A DNA stretch of 64,000 nt from Mesorhizobium sp. B1-1-8 (GCF_006442795.2 NZ_CP083956.1:2953501-3017500); one strand, 5' to 3'; counted from the first letter of the stretch, positions 28,455 to 37,954 are shown. Notes: generated from the letters alone by a model not told the origin. Translations and numbers: made by a program.

Positions 28455-28576
28455 CAGCGTCCATCCATGCTTCAACAGATGGCCAGCCCTAGCATTGCGG
28501 CGATCGCCGCGAAAGCCGCAACGATCGGTCCAGCATGAAGCCTTCCCCTCAAAGCCCAGCCTCAAGGGCCGTCTGG

Positions 28577-29005
28577 TTATTGCCGCAGGATGGTATTCCT
28601 TGCGCCCTGTTCGACCTGGTCGATCACCAGCAGCCTGACCGGATCGGCGCCGATGTTGGCGGCCTGATGCCATTGCCCGATCATTTCGACGATGAAATCG
28701 CCAGTCTTGTAGGTATTGCTGGCGCCGGTCTCGATATTGGTAACCTTGAGCGTGCCTGCCTCGACATAGGCATAGCGCGGGAACGGATGCTTATGCACCG
28801 GCAAGGTGGCGCCCGGCGCGATCTGATAGATCGAAACCTGAACCTCGACATTCTTTTGCGGCAGCGTGATCGGCTGGCCCGATGCCGTCGTCGTCTTCGA
28901 CGCCAGCGGCGTCACCACGACGGGCGCGCCGCTGCTGTCCAACGCAAGCGCGGCGGTCGCCGAAAGCGCGGCCATGAGCAGCGCCGATACCAGCATGTTT
29001 CGCAT
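28577..29005 (-). CDS. Secreted cupin-domain protein
   Basis: 142 residues from ATG 29005 with a signal peptide (about 1-21, ending ATAALA). One cupin barrel has the first motif around GATLPVHKHPFPRYAYVEAG and the second around VEMIGQWHQAANIG, giving a likely His metal site. Function unknown; small periplasmic cupins may bind or isomerise small molecules. It sits alone between cutC and a divergent small gene. Confidence 0.8.
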   Translation of the reverse strand: MRNMLVSALLMAALSATAALALDSSGAPVVVTPLASKTTTASGQPITLPQKNVEVQVSIYQIAPGATLPVHKHPFPRYAYVEAGTLKVTNIETGASNTYKTGDFIVEMIGQWHQAANIGADPVRLLVIDQVEQGARNTILRQ

Positions 29006-29191
29006 GATGTCCTCCAGAAGCCGGCAGCATCGCCCGGCGATCTCCCATGCGCAAGTCGGCGAGGGGATCATCGGCGATGGCCATCGGGCGGCGCATCGAC
29101 CCGCCGGAAGGCTGAAATTATCGCGTCGGTGACTGTCTTAGTTCCTTCATTGGGCTGACCTACAAAGCGTCATCAGACAGCGGAGTATGCC

Positions 29192-29419
29192 ATGGATACC
29201 TCAGATCTCGACCAGCTCCAGACCGCCTACAAGGCAGCGGTGGAGGAATGGATAGCGGCGATCAGACGGGAAGAGGAACTCGCCTCCGTCAACCATTCAC
29301 TGGCCGAGATCGACAAATGGGAGGCGGCGCACTTCCATGAGGATGAGGTGCGCGGCAAGGTTCTGGACCTGAAGAAAAAATACGAAGACGCGCTGCGCAA
29401 GGAACAGTTCGGCTTCTGA
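29192..29419 (+). CDS. Conserved hypothetical small helical protein
   Basis: 75 residues, highly charged and predicted all-helical (AAVEEWIAAIRREEELASVN, then VLDLKKKYEDALRKEQFGF). No family recognised. An AGCGGAG ribosome-like site lies 9 bases before the ATG, and codon use is like the neighbours, so it is probably a real gene. Confidence 0.6.
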   Translation: MDTSDLDQLQTAYKAAVEEWIAAIRREEELASVNHSLAEIDKWEAAHFHEDEVRGKVLDLKKKYEDALRKEQFGF

Positions 29420-29490
29420 ACCTGCTTCCAAGCGGGCCGGCGTTTGCGCATTAAAGGGAACGAGAGGGTGGGTTAGCCAGTTAACTCGAT

Positions 29491-29655
29491 ATGCCTACCA
29501 AGGTCAAAGAACCGCAGCCGAAGTCCGACCAGAGGAAGCGACCTCTCCGTCGTCCCGATCAGGAAGCATCGCCAGAGCCCGATCATGTCGATAAGCCGCC
29601 GCGCGACGCGCGGGAGGCGCCGGCACCAAATCCCAACGGCGACAAGAAATCCTGA
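29491..29655 (+). CDS. Possible small Pro/Lys-rich protein
   Basis: 54 codons from ATG 29491 to TGA 29653-29655. The product is disordered and rich in Pro, Lys, Arg and Asp (starts MPTKVKEPQPKSDQ, ends PNPNGDKKS). No family and only a weak ribosome site; codon choice is compatible with coding. Could be a chance frame. Confidence 0.35.
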   Translation: MPTKVKEPQPKSDQRKRPLRRPDQEASPEPDHVDKPPRDAREAPAPNPNGDKKS

Positions 29656-29962
29656 GCGTTCCGCAGGCCAAAAAATGGGCCGGCAGCCTCGAAGGCCGAA
29701 CCCATCCTACCCTGGCGGAATGGGCAGTCGCGCTCGCTCAAGAACGCGGCGTCGTGCGAACGCGCGTTTTCGCCGGCATAGGCATTTCCCGCTGCCACAG
29801 GTGGTGCCGGACATCGCCGGCACCGCGTCCTTGATGCGCCGGATTCATCCTCTAGTTATTCCGTGGGCGCGTAGTCGCGAGTGCCTGGGGGCACCGGCGG
29901 TTTCGACGTTCTGACCGTATACGCGGAAGGACGGCTGGGCCGAGGCACCTTTGGAGATTGCC
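29656..29962. other. Intergenic region, nothing recognisable
   Basis: No convincing gene, RNA or repeat seen. It presumably carries the promoter of the secreted repeat protein that follows. Confidence 0.4.
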
Positions 29963-30688
29963 GTGCGTCAATCGCTTGGATTCAGCTTGGCTTATTTTGC
30001 ATTCGCTTGCTCGATCGCGGTAGCTTGCGCAGGAACTGCAGTCGCCGGCCAGCACGGCGGAGGACATGACGCTGGCGGCCAGCACGGCGGGGGACACGAC
30101 GCTGGCGGCCATCAGGGTGATGACGGAGATCATGATGCTGGCAGCCGTCACGGCGAAAGTGGCAACCACGGCCAGCACAAAGGATCTTCCAGCGATCCCG
30201 TCGGCGACAGCGGCAGTCCGCCGTCGAACGATCCACCGTCGGACGATCCGCCGTCGAACGATCCACCGTCGAACGATCCCGGGATCAGCACCACTCCAAC
30301 GGCCGCAATACCGTCAACTCCAGCCGCCACAGCTGCCATCGTCGATCCGTCCGCGGACGGCGGACATTCGCTCGACCTCCCGCCCGCCCTGCAGCCTCCC
30401 GAAGACAGCACCATTCCACCGGCGGTCAATCCAGTCGAAGCGCTGCCGGGTGTCCCGGATAAAGTCGTTCGCGCCTGCCATGAGGCAATCGAGCAGGCCG
30501 CTGCCAAGTTTGGCGCAGCCAGCGTGCGCGTCAGCAGCGCAGGTTCCATACGTCGATTGAGCCAACGCAGGATCTCGGCCCCCATTCAGGTCAGCATCGA
30601 CTATGTCCATCAGGGGCGCGTGGAGACGCGTCAGGCGCCGGTCGGCTGCGAATTGAACGCGAAAGGCAGCGTGATCGGTCTGACATAG
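29963..30688 (+). CDS. Secreted low-complexity protein with HGGGHDAGGQ and DPPSN repeats
   Basis: 241 residues from GTG 29963, preferred over TTG 29951 because GGAG lies 7 bases upstream. Signal peptide (about 1-29, ending GTAVA), then Gly/His/Asp-rich decapeptide repeats, then four pentapeptide DPPSN/D repeats from a 15-base DNA unit (30222-30281), an Ala/Pro linker, and a compact C-terminal region of about 75 residues (VVRACHEAIEQAAAKFGAAS, QVSIDYVHQGRVETRQAPV). No family recognised. The His/Asp-rich part might bind metal, an inference. Confidence 0.6.
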   Translation: MRQSLGFSLAYFAFACSIAVACAGTAVAGQHGGGHDAGGQHGGGHDAGGHQGDDGDHDAGSRHGESGNHGQHKGSSSDPVGDSGSPPSNDPPSDDPPSNDPPSNDPGISTTPTAAIPSTPAATAAIVDPSADGGHSLDLPPALQPPEDSTIPPAVNPVEALPGVPDKVVRACHEAIEQAAAKFGAASVRVSSAGSIRRLSQRRISAPIQVSIDYVHQGRVETRQAPVGCELNAKGSVIGLT

Positions 30689-30810
30689 CGCAAAGCGCGG
30701 AACTCCTTGCCGACGAAATTCATCTCGCCCTCCCGGTTTTTCCAGGAAGAGGCCGCGCCATCGTGACCTTTCCCTGCGTCCGGTGTGTTGCGAGGGTGCG
30801 AGGCCAATGA

Positions 30811-30939
30811 CTAGAGCGTTTCACCGTTTCACGGAAACGGCGAACCGCTCTACCTCTTTGTTCTACGCAACTCCGAACGGAAGGCTACGGCGAAGTCGCC
30901 GAACCTAACCGTGTCACACTTCTCCTGGAATTACTCTAG
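30811..30939. repeat. Larger rhizobial intergenic repeat with inserted hairpin
   Basis: Ends are CTAGAG and CTCTAG. The left half folds as AGAGCG ... CGCTCT around TTTCACCGTTTC / GAAACGGCGAA. The right half matches the element at 26574-26632 but carries about 28 extra bases that form their own hairpin (ACGGCGA / TCGCCG). Confidence 0.65.
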
Positions 30940-30969
30940 AGCCTTCACCGCCGTCGCGGTCGTTTGAAC

Positions 30970-32901
30970 TCAATCGAGCGTCGGTTGCCTTGGCCGGAGG
31001 GGAAAGGGAAGCGTGATAGAACGCACGCGGATCGCCCGCGACGAGTTGCGAACCTTGCTGCGCATAGTCGTCTTCTGGCTGACGGCCTTCACCTGACCTG
31101 TGCCGGCCGATGCGCGGCCGGAACTCGGCTTCAGTGGCGGCTCAATCTGCGCGCTGCGGCGCTCAGCCCTGAGCTTGTCATTGTCCGCGCGCGCGGCGGC
31201 CAGGACGCGGGCTAGAGAAACAGTGGCTTCGCGTTGCCTGTCCAGAGCTTCGTTCAGCCTGGTGACCTGTCCCAAAAGCGCTCGGGACGTGCCGCGCTCG
31301 AGGCGGGCTTTATCGAGGTCGTCATGGGTCGAGGCCGCTGAAGCGCGCGCCTGTGCCAGAGCATGCGCCGTCTCGGTCGCAGTCTGCTCGGCACGCTCTT
31401 TCGCTGAGACAGCCCTGGCGCGTTCCTGTTCAGCCGCGTCGCGCTCGGCACGGGCTTTATCGAGGTCGTCATGGGTCGAGACCTCTGAAGCGCGCGCCTG
31501 TGCCAGAGCCTGCGCCGTCTCGGCCGCAGTCTGCTCGGCACGCTCTCTCGCCGAGACAGCCCTGGCTCGTTCCTGTTCAGCCGCGTCACGCTCAAGGCGG
31601 GCTTTATCGAGGCCCTCATGGGTCGATACTGCTGAAGCGCGTTCTCGTGCGAGGGCCTGCGCGGTCTCGGCTGCGGTCTGCTCAACCCGTGCTGCACCGG
31701 TCCGTTCCCGCTCAGCCGTGTCCGCGATCGCGGCCTTGGACTGTTCCATCGCGGCGAGGTCAGCACGAAGGGCCTTCGACTTCCGGCGCTCGTCGTCAAG
31801 CATTCCGCTTGCTTGCGCCAGCGAAGCCCTGGCTTTGGCGCGGTCCTCGGCGGCCGTGGCCTCAAGCTGTGAAATTTGCGCCCGCGCTTGGGATAGATCG
31901 CGCGCCATCAGTTCGGTTCGCTGACGCTCCCGATGAGCGGCGGGCATCTGTGTAAAGGCATAGTTGATGCTCTCGGCCAGCAGCGTGCGAGCGTCCCCCG
32001 CAATGCGCCGCAATGCGTCGAGTGTGCGGGCCGCCGCGAGTTCGTTGCGCAAACGCTCCCCGTATGCGCTGTCGGCGGCTGCCATGCTTGTCCTCAGCGC
32101 GTCGACCTGCTTGCGCGATTCGAAGAGCGCACTCTGCAGAGAGGCGCTTCTGGCGCGCTCTTCTTCCACAGCTCGGCGCTCCTGGTCGGCCAATTCCCTC
32201 GCAGCGGATGCCTGAGCACGAGCTGCTTCGACTTGTGCCTTGGGAGTTGCGAGATCCGGGCCAAGCAATCCGACATTCGTACGTCCATCTCCCTGGGCTG
32301 GTCCACGCATATCCAATGCAGCACTCGCCGGAGCCTCAAAGCTTCGCGAAAGATCTGGATGGTCCTGGGCCTGCGAAACGGCGGGGGCGCTTTCGACCCA
32401 ATTTTGTCTCGTCATCGCATAGCCAAGCGGCACGGCCAGGCAGATTGCGGCGACGCCCAGGCGTGACACAAGACGGATGGCCCCGCGACCGCGAGGAGGT
32501 GAGGCCGTGGCAATGTTTGCCGGGGAAGCGAAAGCATCGAGCTGGTCGCCTGGCGAACTCTCCGAAGCTTCGGAGAGTATGTCGAAATGCTCGATTCGCA
32601 CCCCGAACTGACGGTAGTTGGCATCCTGAGGCCGGGCATCCGCGTCCGAGGGCACGGCAGCCTGAGAAGAAGCAGGCCCGGTTGCCAGGTCGACCGGGCG
32701 TTCCCAAACCCAAGGGACCTCCTCGACGGGAACAGGCCTGCATTCTTTCAGATAGGCATTTGGTTTCAGGCGACGCCGTTGCACCGCGATAAGGGCATGC
32801 CGGACCATAAGAAAGACGCCAGCCAGTGCAAGTATCACCATCCCGCCCAGGATGGCTAGATCCGTGTCATTTGTGTAAATTCCGGCAAGATGATTTGGCA
32901 T
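30970..32901 (-). CDS. Membrane-anchored coiled-coil protein with 49-residue repeats
   Basis: 643 residues. Membrane helix at about 16-36 (LAILGGMVILALAGVFLMV), a second at about 147-163 (LGVAAICLAVPLGYAM), then a continuous Ala/Glu/Arg-rich coiled coil from about 220 to 600 and a basic tail. Within it a 49-residue unit (AEQTAAETAQALA...KER) is repeated about three times, with 147-base spacing in the DNA (31305, 31452, 31599). 49 residues is seven heptads, so the repeat keeps coiled-coil register. Function unknown; a structural or scaffold role is possible. Confidence 0.65.
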   Translation of the reverse strand: MPNHLAGIYTNDTDLAILGGMVILALAGVFLMVRHALIAVQRRRLKPNAYLKECRPVPVEEVPWVWERPVDLATGPASSQAAVPSDADARPQDANYRQFGVRIEHFDILSEASESSPGDQLDAFASPANIATASPPRGRGAIRLVSRLGVAAICLAVPLGYAMTRQNWVESAPAVSQAQDHPDLSRSFEAPASAALDMRGPAQGDGRTNVGLLGPDLATPKAQVEAARAQASAARELADQERRAVEEERARSASLQSALFESRKQVDALRTSMAAADSAYGERLRNELAAARTLDALRRIAGDARTLLAESINYAFTQMPAAHRERQRTELMARDLSQARAQISQLEATAAEDRAKARASLAQASGMLDDERRKSKALRADLAAMEQSKAAIADTAERERTGAARVEQTAAETAQALARERASAVSTHEGLDKARLERDAAEQERARAVSARERAEQTAAETAQALAQARASEVSTHDDLDKARAERDAAEQERARAVSAKERAEQTATETAHALAQARASAASTHDDLDKARLERGTSRALLGQVTRLNEALDRQREATVSLARVLAAARADNDKLRAERRSAQIEPPLKPSSGRASAGTGQVKAVSQKTTMRSKVRNSSRAIRVRSITLPFPLRPRQPTLD

Positions 32902-33510
32902 CGCCGTGCCCGTCTGGTCTTGGGGTGCAATTTTTAAGCTCGTGAAGCGGTGTTCGGGTCCTCGCCCTGGCTAAAGCCTCTGCCTGCTCTCGAAGCTGTC
33001 GCCGCTTCGAGGCCCCAGTGCTGTGCGAATGTGTTGTTGCATTGCGGAGCGCCGGTCGTGCGTTGATAAAAAGATGCCGGCGCAGATGATTTTTGCTCGA
33101 AACGAAACTTGCAGATGCCGTCGCCGCCGGTTGCCGGCCGGCGCCAGCGCAACACTCCGAAAAGCCGACACGCACCTCTCCATTGTCAATGTCCCAAGGT
33201 TCTCCCACGATGCGTGCAATCCGCCATTTCGGAGCCTGGGCGGTCCCACCGTGGGCTTTAAGCTAGGTCACAGACTTCGACGGTCAACAATCTCGGCAGT
33301 ATTTCGGCCATGCAGAACGGGCCATTGTGGTGCCCGCTCTTCGTAGCGGGTCTGAGTCTCCGTTCAGGAGTTCGTCGTCGAAGATTGTGCAGCAGGCTGA
33401 GCAGGAGCCGATCGAATCGTGATTCGAGGTTCAAACTCGCAATCGCTTGTCGCGCCTGGAGGAAAGCGCGGGTGCTCACAGTGGAGCACGACGTTCGCAG
33501 TTTTGTGAGC
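32902..33510. other. 609-base region without a recognisable gene
   Basis: Upstream of the coiled-coil gene and left of the insertion sequence. All frames give short, low-quality ORFs. It probably includes the coiled-coil gene promoter; I see no RNA gene or repeat. Confidence 0.4.
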
Positions 33511-34802
33511 GACCCGAGACATAGGTGACGATTTGTACCGGACACATGGGTAACACTTTTGGCTTTTGGCCGGAGGTGTTGATGCCGTGGAGAGAGTGTT
33601 CGGTGATGGAGGAACGTCTACGTTTTGTCGCCCGCCTTCTGGATGGCGAAGGCATGAGCGAAGTGTGTCGGGAGTTCGGGATTTCCCGCAAGACCGGCTA
33701 CAAGATCTTCGGCCGCTATAGGGAGGAAGGGCTCGAAGCCCTATGCGACCGCTCGCGCCGGCCGGTCCGCTAGCCAACCAGCTGCCCGACCCGGTCGAGC
33801 GGCTGGTCGTCGAGGCCAAGCGCGACAAGCCGCATTGGGGCGCCCGCAAGATCAGAGAGCTCCTGGTGCGCAAGCTGGCCGGGGACGTGCGTATTCCCGC
33901 CAAGAGCACGGTGCACGCGGTGCTCGACCGTCACGGCCTTGTGAGCCAGGCCCGCAAGAGGAACCGGGGGCGAACAAGGCCGAGGGCACGCCGCTCTCGC
34001 AGGCTGTCCAGCCCAATGACCTGTGGTGCGCCGACTTCAAGGGCGAGTTCAAACTCGGCGACGGCCGCTACTGTTACCCCCTGACGGTCACCGATCAGGC
34101 CTCACGCTACCTGCTTCTCGCCGAAGCGCTTGAAGCGACAAAGGAAGCTCCGGTCATCGAGGCCTTCGTCCGGCTCTTCAAGGAACGCGGCCTGCCGCAT
34201 GCCATCCGCTCCGACAACGGCGTCCCCTTCGCTTCCCCCAACGGCCTCTACAACCTCTCGAGGCTCTCCGTCTGGTGGCTGCGGCTGGGGATCGCGATCG
34301 AGCGCATCAGGCCCGGTCATCCGCAGCAGAACGGCCGCCACGAGCGCATGCACCGCACCTTGAAGCAGGAGACCACGCGGCCGCCGGGCATGAATGCCCT
34401 CCAGCAGCAGGCCAGGTTCGACGCTTTCATCAGCGAATTCAATGAGGAACGGCCCCACGAAGCCATCGCCATGAAGGTGCCGGCCGAACTCTATAGCCCC
34501 TCGTCACGGCCCTATGATGGCCTGCCGGAGCTGACCTACCCCTTCCATGACAAGGACACCATGGTCACCGCCTGCGGCCGCATCTGCATGATGAGGAAGA
34601 AGATCAACGTCTCGACCGTGCTCGCCGGTCAGAGGCTCGGAATCAAGGAAGTCGACGACGGCATTTGGCTCGTCAGCTTCATGCATTATGATCTGGGATA
34701 TGTCGACCTGGAGCAGAGGACCTTGCAGACGATCGACAATCCGTTCGGCACGAGATTGTCACCCATGTCTTAGGTACGAACTGTTACCTATGTCTCCGGG
34801 CC
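33511..34802 (+). mobile_element. IS481-family insertion sequence, decayed copy
   Basis: About 1.29 kb bounded by imperfect inverted repeats: left GAGACATAGGTGACGATTTG and right (complement) GAGACATAGGTAACAGTTCG, each continuing into GTACC and ACATGGGT. The only gene inside is a frameshifted transposase. The right end is about 15 bases from tRNA-Asn. No clear target duplication was seen. Confidence 0.8.
33582..34773 (+). pseudogene. IS481-family transposase, two frameshifts
   Basis: Segment 1 (33582-33773) holds the N-terminal helix-turn-helix (CREFGISRKTGYKIFGRYRE). It ends at a TAG created within CGCTAGCC, where one lost base would restore RYANQLP. Segment 2 reads DPVERLVVEAKRDKPHWGAR and STVHAVLDRHGLVSQARKRN. 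A G-run near 33966 shifts to segment 3, which has the DDE core: WCADFKGEF, RSDNGVPF, and the Glu in NGRHERMHRTLKQE. All catalytic residues remain, but no single frame encodes them with the DNA-binding domain, so the copy should not make a working full-length transposase. Confidence 0.85.
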
Positions 34803-34817
34803 GTACATTGACGAAAA

Positions 34818-34892
34818 TGGCTCCCCGGGCCGGATTCGAACCAGCGACCAACCGGTTAACAGCCGGTTGCTCTACCACTGAGCTACCGGGGA
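34818..34892 (-). tRNA. tRNA-Asn (GTT)
   Basis: 75 bases including encoded CCA. Acceptor stem TCCCCGG / CCGGGGA, anticodon loop CTGTTAA giving GTT, T-arm GGTTCGAATCC. Cloverleaf complete. Confidence 0.95.
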
Positions 34893-35097
34893 ACAGCGCT
34901 CTTATGTAAGTGGCGCAGCCTATAGCAAACCCGTTTCGGCTTTGCAAAGAAGCATTTCGCAATTTTTTTCCAGTTTTCGTGCGGCCATTTGTGCCATCGT
35001 TGTAGCGTGCCCACATATGAACGGCTTCACAGTTGTGCGGAACAAAGCGGTGGCTGCCGCTTTTGGCGTGGGAAGACAGACGGATCGGGGCCTCGAC

Positions 35098-35358
35098 ATG
35101 ACGGCAGCAGACGACAATGACGCGCCGGCGCGGAAAATCAGCGTTTTCGGCCGCGAATTCACCATGCCGCGCTCGCGCGGCTTGAGGATCGCGATCGGCG
35201 TGGTGCTCACCATTGGCGGCATTCTCGGTTTCCTGCCGATCCTCGGTTTCTGGATGATTCCGCTGGGGCTGCTGGTGCTGTCCTATGAATTCGCGCTGGT
35301 GCGCCGCCACCGGCGGCGCTTCGTCGTCTGGTGGGAGCGCCGGCGCCGCCCGGACTGA
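35098..35358 (+). CDS. Small membrane protein
   Basis: 86 residues from ATG 35098 (the open frame extends upstream without a better start). One or two hydrophobic segments (GLRIAIGVVLTIGGILGFLP and FWMIPLGLLVLSYEFALV), then a strongly basic tail (RRHRRRFVVWWERRRR). It resembles uncharacterised rhizobial inner-membrane proteins. Function unknown. Confidence 0.6.
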   Translation: MTAADDNDAPARKISVFGREFTMPRSRGLRIAIGVVLTIGGILGFLPILGFWMIPLGLLVLSYEFALVRRHRRRFVVWWERRRRPD

Positions 35359-35537
35359 CAGGCATGTTTCGGAATGGTCCGGCAAGTCGCCGTCATCGCT
35401 CTGGAAACTGGCCGAAACCGATCGGCAACCACTGTTGCCGGTGCGGCAATCGAAAGCGCCGCGAATGAAGCGCCAGCGCTTGACGACCTTTCACCGCCAA
35501 CATAATGAGTTCGCTCGGAACGCCGGGAGCATTACGA

Positions 35538-35611
35538 GGCCTCGTGGCGGAGTGGTTACGCAGAGGACTGCAAATCCTTGCACCCCGGTTCGATTCCGGG
35601 CGAGGCCTCCA
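35538..35611 (+). tRNA. tRNA-Cys (GCA)
   Basis: 74 bases including CCA. Acceptor stem GGCCTCG / CGAGGCC with discriminator T, anticodon stem AGGA / TCCT around CTGCAAA giving GCA, T-arm CCCGG TTCGATT CCGGG. Confidence 0.95.
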
Positions 35612-35702
35612 AATGCCCGGGCTCCGGCGCGACCGCGCAGGAGTGGAGTTCCAGTCGAATGAAACCGCGAATTTAAACGCGGGGAGAGCGGGTGGTTGGG
35701 AC

Positions 35703-36377
35703 ATGAACGCTGATTTCTCCGAACGCCGCCTGAAGATGGTCGATGGCCAAGTTCGCACCACCGATGTCACCAGCGCACCGCTGATCGAAGCCATGCTCGT
35801 CACCCCGCGCGAGGCGTTTGTCGGCCCCGAGCAGCGCGACCTCGCCTATATCGACGAGGACATCCGCATTTCGGACGGCGCCAATGGCGGCGGCGCCCGC
35901 TATCTGATGGAGCCGTCGCCGCTTGCCAAGCTCTTGCAGCTGGCCGAAATCGGCGACAGCGATTCGGTGCTCGATGTCGGCTGCGGCACAGGTTATTCGG
36001 CGGCGCTGCTGTCGCGGCTTGCACGCGCCGTGGTTGCGCTGGAAAGTGATCCGGCGCTGGCGGAAGCCGCGAAATCGACGCTTTCGAGCCTGGGCTGCCA
36101 CAACGTGACGGTGGTGACCGGACCGTTGCCGCAAGGTCATGCCGCTACCGCGCCTTACGATGTCATCGTCATCGGCGGCAGCGTCGAGGAGGTGCCGGCG
36201 GCATTGCTCGACCAGCTCGCGGAGGAAGGACGCCTGGTTGCAGTGGAGGGGCAGGGCAACTCCGGCGTGGCCCGTCTGTTTTTCAAAGCAGGGGGGGTTG
36301 TAACCGGAAGACGGGCATTTAATGCGGCAATTAAGCCACTACCGGGGTTCGAACGCATCCATGCGTTCGAATTCTAA
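35703..36377 (+). CDS. Protein-L-isoaspartate O-methyltransferase family (TolC-linked paralogue)
   Basis: 224 residues with the PIMT N-terminus (MVDGQVRTTDVTSAPLIEAM), SAM motif I SVLDVGCGTGYSAALLSRL and the C-terminal FERIHAFEF. PIMTs repair isoaspartyl damage using S-adenosylmethionine. This copy precedes tolC, a placement I recall for alphaproteobacteria; a second PIMT gene is at 62423. The two differ clearly, so this one may have a different substrate. Confidence 0.8.
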   Translation: MNADFSERRLKMVDGQVRTTDVTSAPLIEAMLVTPREAFVGPEQRDLAYIDEDIRISDGANGGGARYLMEPSPLAKLLQLAEIGDSDSVLDVGCGTGYSAALLSRLARAVVALESDPALAEAAKSTLSSLGCHNVTVVTGPLPQGHAATAPYDVIVIGGSVEEVPAALLDQLAEEGRLVAVEGQGNSGVARLFFKAGGVVTGRRAFNAAIKPLPGFERIHAFEF

Positions 36378-36562
36378 GTAATTTTGCCTTGCAGCGAAGG
36401 CGTTGTCATGATCGTTTTCGCCCGAACAATCGTTGCTGATTGCTAAACCGGGGATTTTCGGGGGCTTTCAGCGGGGGAACGATAAACAACGCGGCGCTGG
36501 CTGATCCACAAGGGTGGGCTGACGTGGCGTGGTTCCCATGCAAAGCGAATGAGGGAAATAAC

Positions 36563-37954
36563 GTGCCGCCTGTACGAAAAAGCATTTTAGCTGCCATCCT
36601 CGTTTCCGGCACGGCGCTTTCGCCGCTGGCCGCCTCGGCCGAGACCATCACCGGCGCGCTTGCCAAGGCCTACCAATACAATTCCCAGCTGAACTCGGCG
36701 CGGGCTGGTACGCGCGTCACCGATGAGGGCGTCGCCATCGCCAAGTCGGGCTGGCGTCCGACCATTACCGGATCCGCGAGCATCGATTACACCAGCAGCC
36801 ATGCTAACCGCCTGGGCCGGAGCTTGGCCATCACCACCGGTAATTTTGGCGTGCAGATCAATCAGACGCTGTTCGATGGGTTTCAGACCAGCAACAACGT
36901 CGCCGCCGCCGAATCGCGGGTCAAGGCTTCGGTCGAGAGCTTGCGCAACACCGAAGAGAACATCCTGTTCAACGCGGCAAGCGCCTACATGGATGTGATT
37001 CGCGACCGCCAGGTGGCGGTGCTGACCGAACAGAACCTGCAATTCCTGACCGAGCAGGCGCGCGCCGCAAGGTCGCGCTTCGAGGTCGGCGAAGGCACCC
37101 GTACCGACGTCGCGCAGGCCGACGCTTCACGCGCCACCGCCGTGGCGCAGCTCGCCAGCGCTCGCGCGACGGCGCTGGCCAGTGCCGCAACCTATCACCA
37201 GATCGTCGGCGACGAGCCCGGCAAGCTCAAGGCAGCAGCGCCGCTGGCCAGGCTGTTGCCGTCGAGCATCGACAGCGCTTTCACCATTGCCGCCGCCGAA
37301 CATCCCGCGATACTGGCAACCGAGCATCTCGTCGATGCGGCGGCGTTTTCGGTGAAATCGAACGAAGGCGCGCTGTTGCCGCAGCTTTCGGCTTCAGCGG
37401 GTGTCTCCAGTGCCTATCGCAACACCTCGCCCGGCACCTTCTCGAGCGCGACCGACGGCACCACCAACTCAGCCAATATCGGCGCAACGCTGACGGTGCC
37501 GATCTATTCGGGCGGCCGCACTTCCGCCCTGGTGCGTCAATCCAAGGAATCGCTGAGCGAGGCCCGGATCGAGGTCGATGTCAACCGCGACCAGGTGCGC
37601 CAGGCGGTGGCCGCGGCATGGACGCAATATACCGCCGCCCGCGAAAGCGTGGACGCCAACAGGCAGGTGATCGAAGCCGCCCAGCTGGCGCTCAACGGCG
37701 TCATCGAGGAGCGCAATGTCGGCCAGCGCACGACGCTCGATGTCTTGAACGCGCAGAACGCCGTCATTACCGCCAAGATCAACCAGGCGAGTTCCGAGCA
37801 CGACGTCGTGGTGGCGAGCTATGCGATCCTGTCGGCGATGGGCCGCCTGTCGGTCGAACGCCTCGGCCTGCCGGTCACGAAGTACAAGCCGGAAGAGCAT
37901 TACAACGCCGTCAAGGACAAGTGGATCGGGCTGCGCACGCCGGACGGCCGCTGA
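36563..37954 (+). CDS. tolC: TolC family outer-membrane efflux channel
   Basis: 463 residues from GTG 36563, chosen for the GAGGGAA ribosome site and the signal peptide that follows directly (SILAAILVSGTALSPLAASA). Two OEP halves: ITGALAKAYQYNSQLNSARA at the start, NFGVQINQTLFDGFQTSNNV, and the second-half equivalents IGATLTVPIYSGGRTSALVR and GQRTTLDVLNAQNAVITAKI. It forms the trimeric exit duct for type I secretion and RND efflux. Confidence 0.92.
   Translation: MPPVRKSILAAILVSGTALSPLAASAETITGALAKAYQYNSQLNSARAGTRVTDEGVAIAKSGWRPTITGSASIDYTSSHANRLGRSLAITTGNFGVQINQTLFDGFQTSNNVAAAESRVKASVESLRNTEENILFNAASAYMDVIRDRQVAVLTEQNLQFLTEQARAARSRFEVGEGTRTDVAQADASRATAVAQLASARATALASAATYHQIVGDEPGKLKAAAPLARLLPSSIDSAFTIAAAEHPAILATEHLVDAAAFSVKSNEGALLPQLSASAGVSSAYRNTSPGTFSSATDGTTNSANIGATLTVPIYSGGRTSALVRQSKESLSEARIEVDVNRDQVRQAVAAAWTQYTAARESVDANRQVIEAAQLALNGVIEERNVGQRTTLDVLNAQNAVITAKINQASSEHDVVVASYAILSAMGRLSVERLGLPVTKYKPEEHYNAVKDKWIGLRTPDGR

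Noticed and set aside
32902..33510. Small ORFs in the region left of the insertion sequence
   Set aside because: All are short, Arg/Ser/Cys-rich and without ribosome sites or homologous-looking motifs.
29000..34892. Integrative element ending at tRNA-Asn
   Set aside because: No integrase, no relaxase and no direct repeat of the tRNA 3' end were found; only a decayed IS is present.
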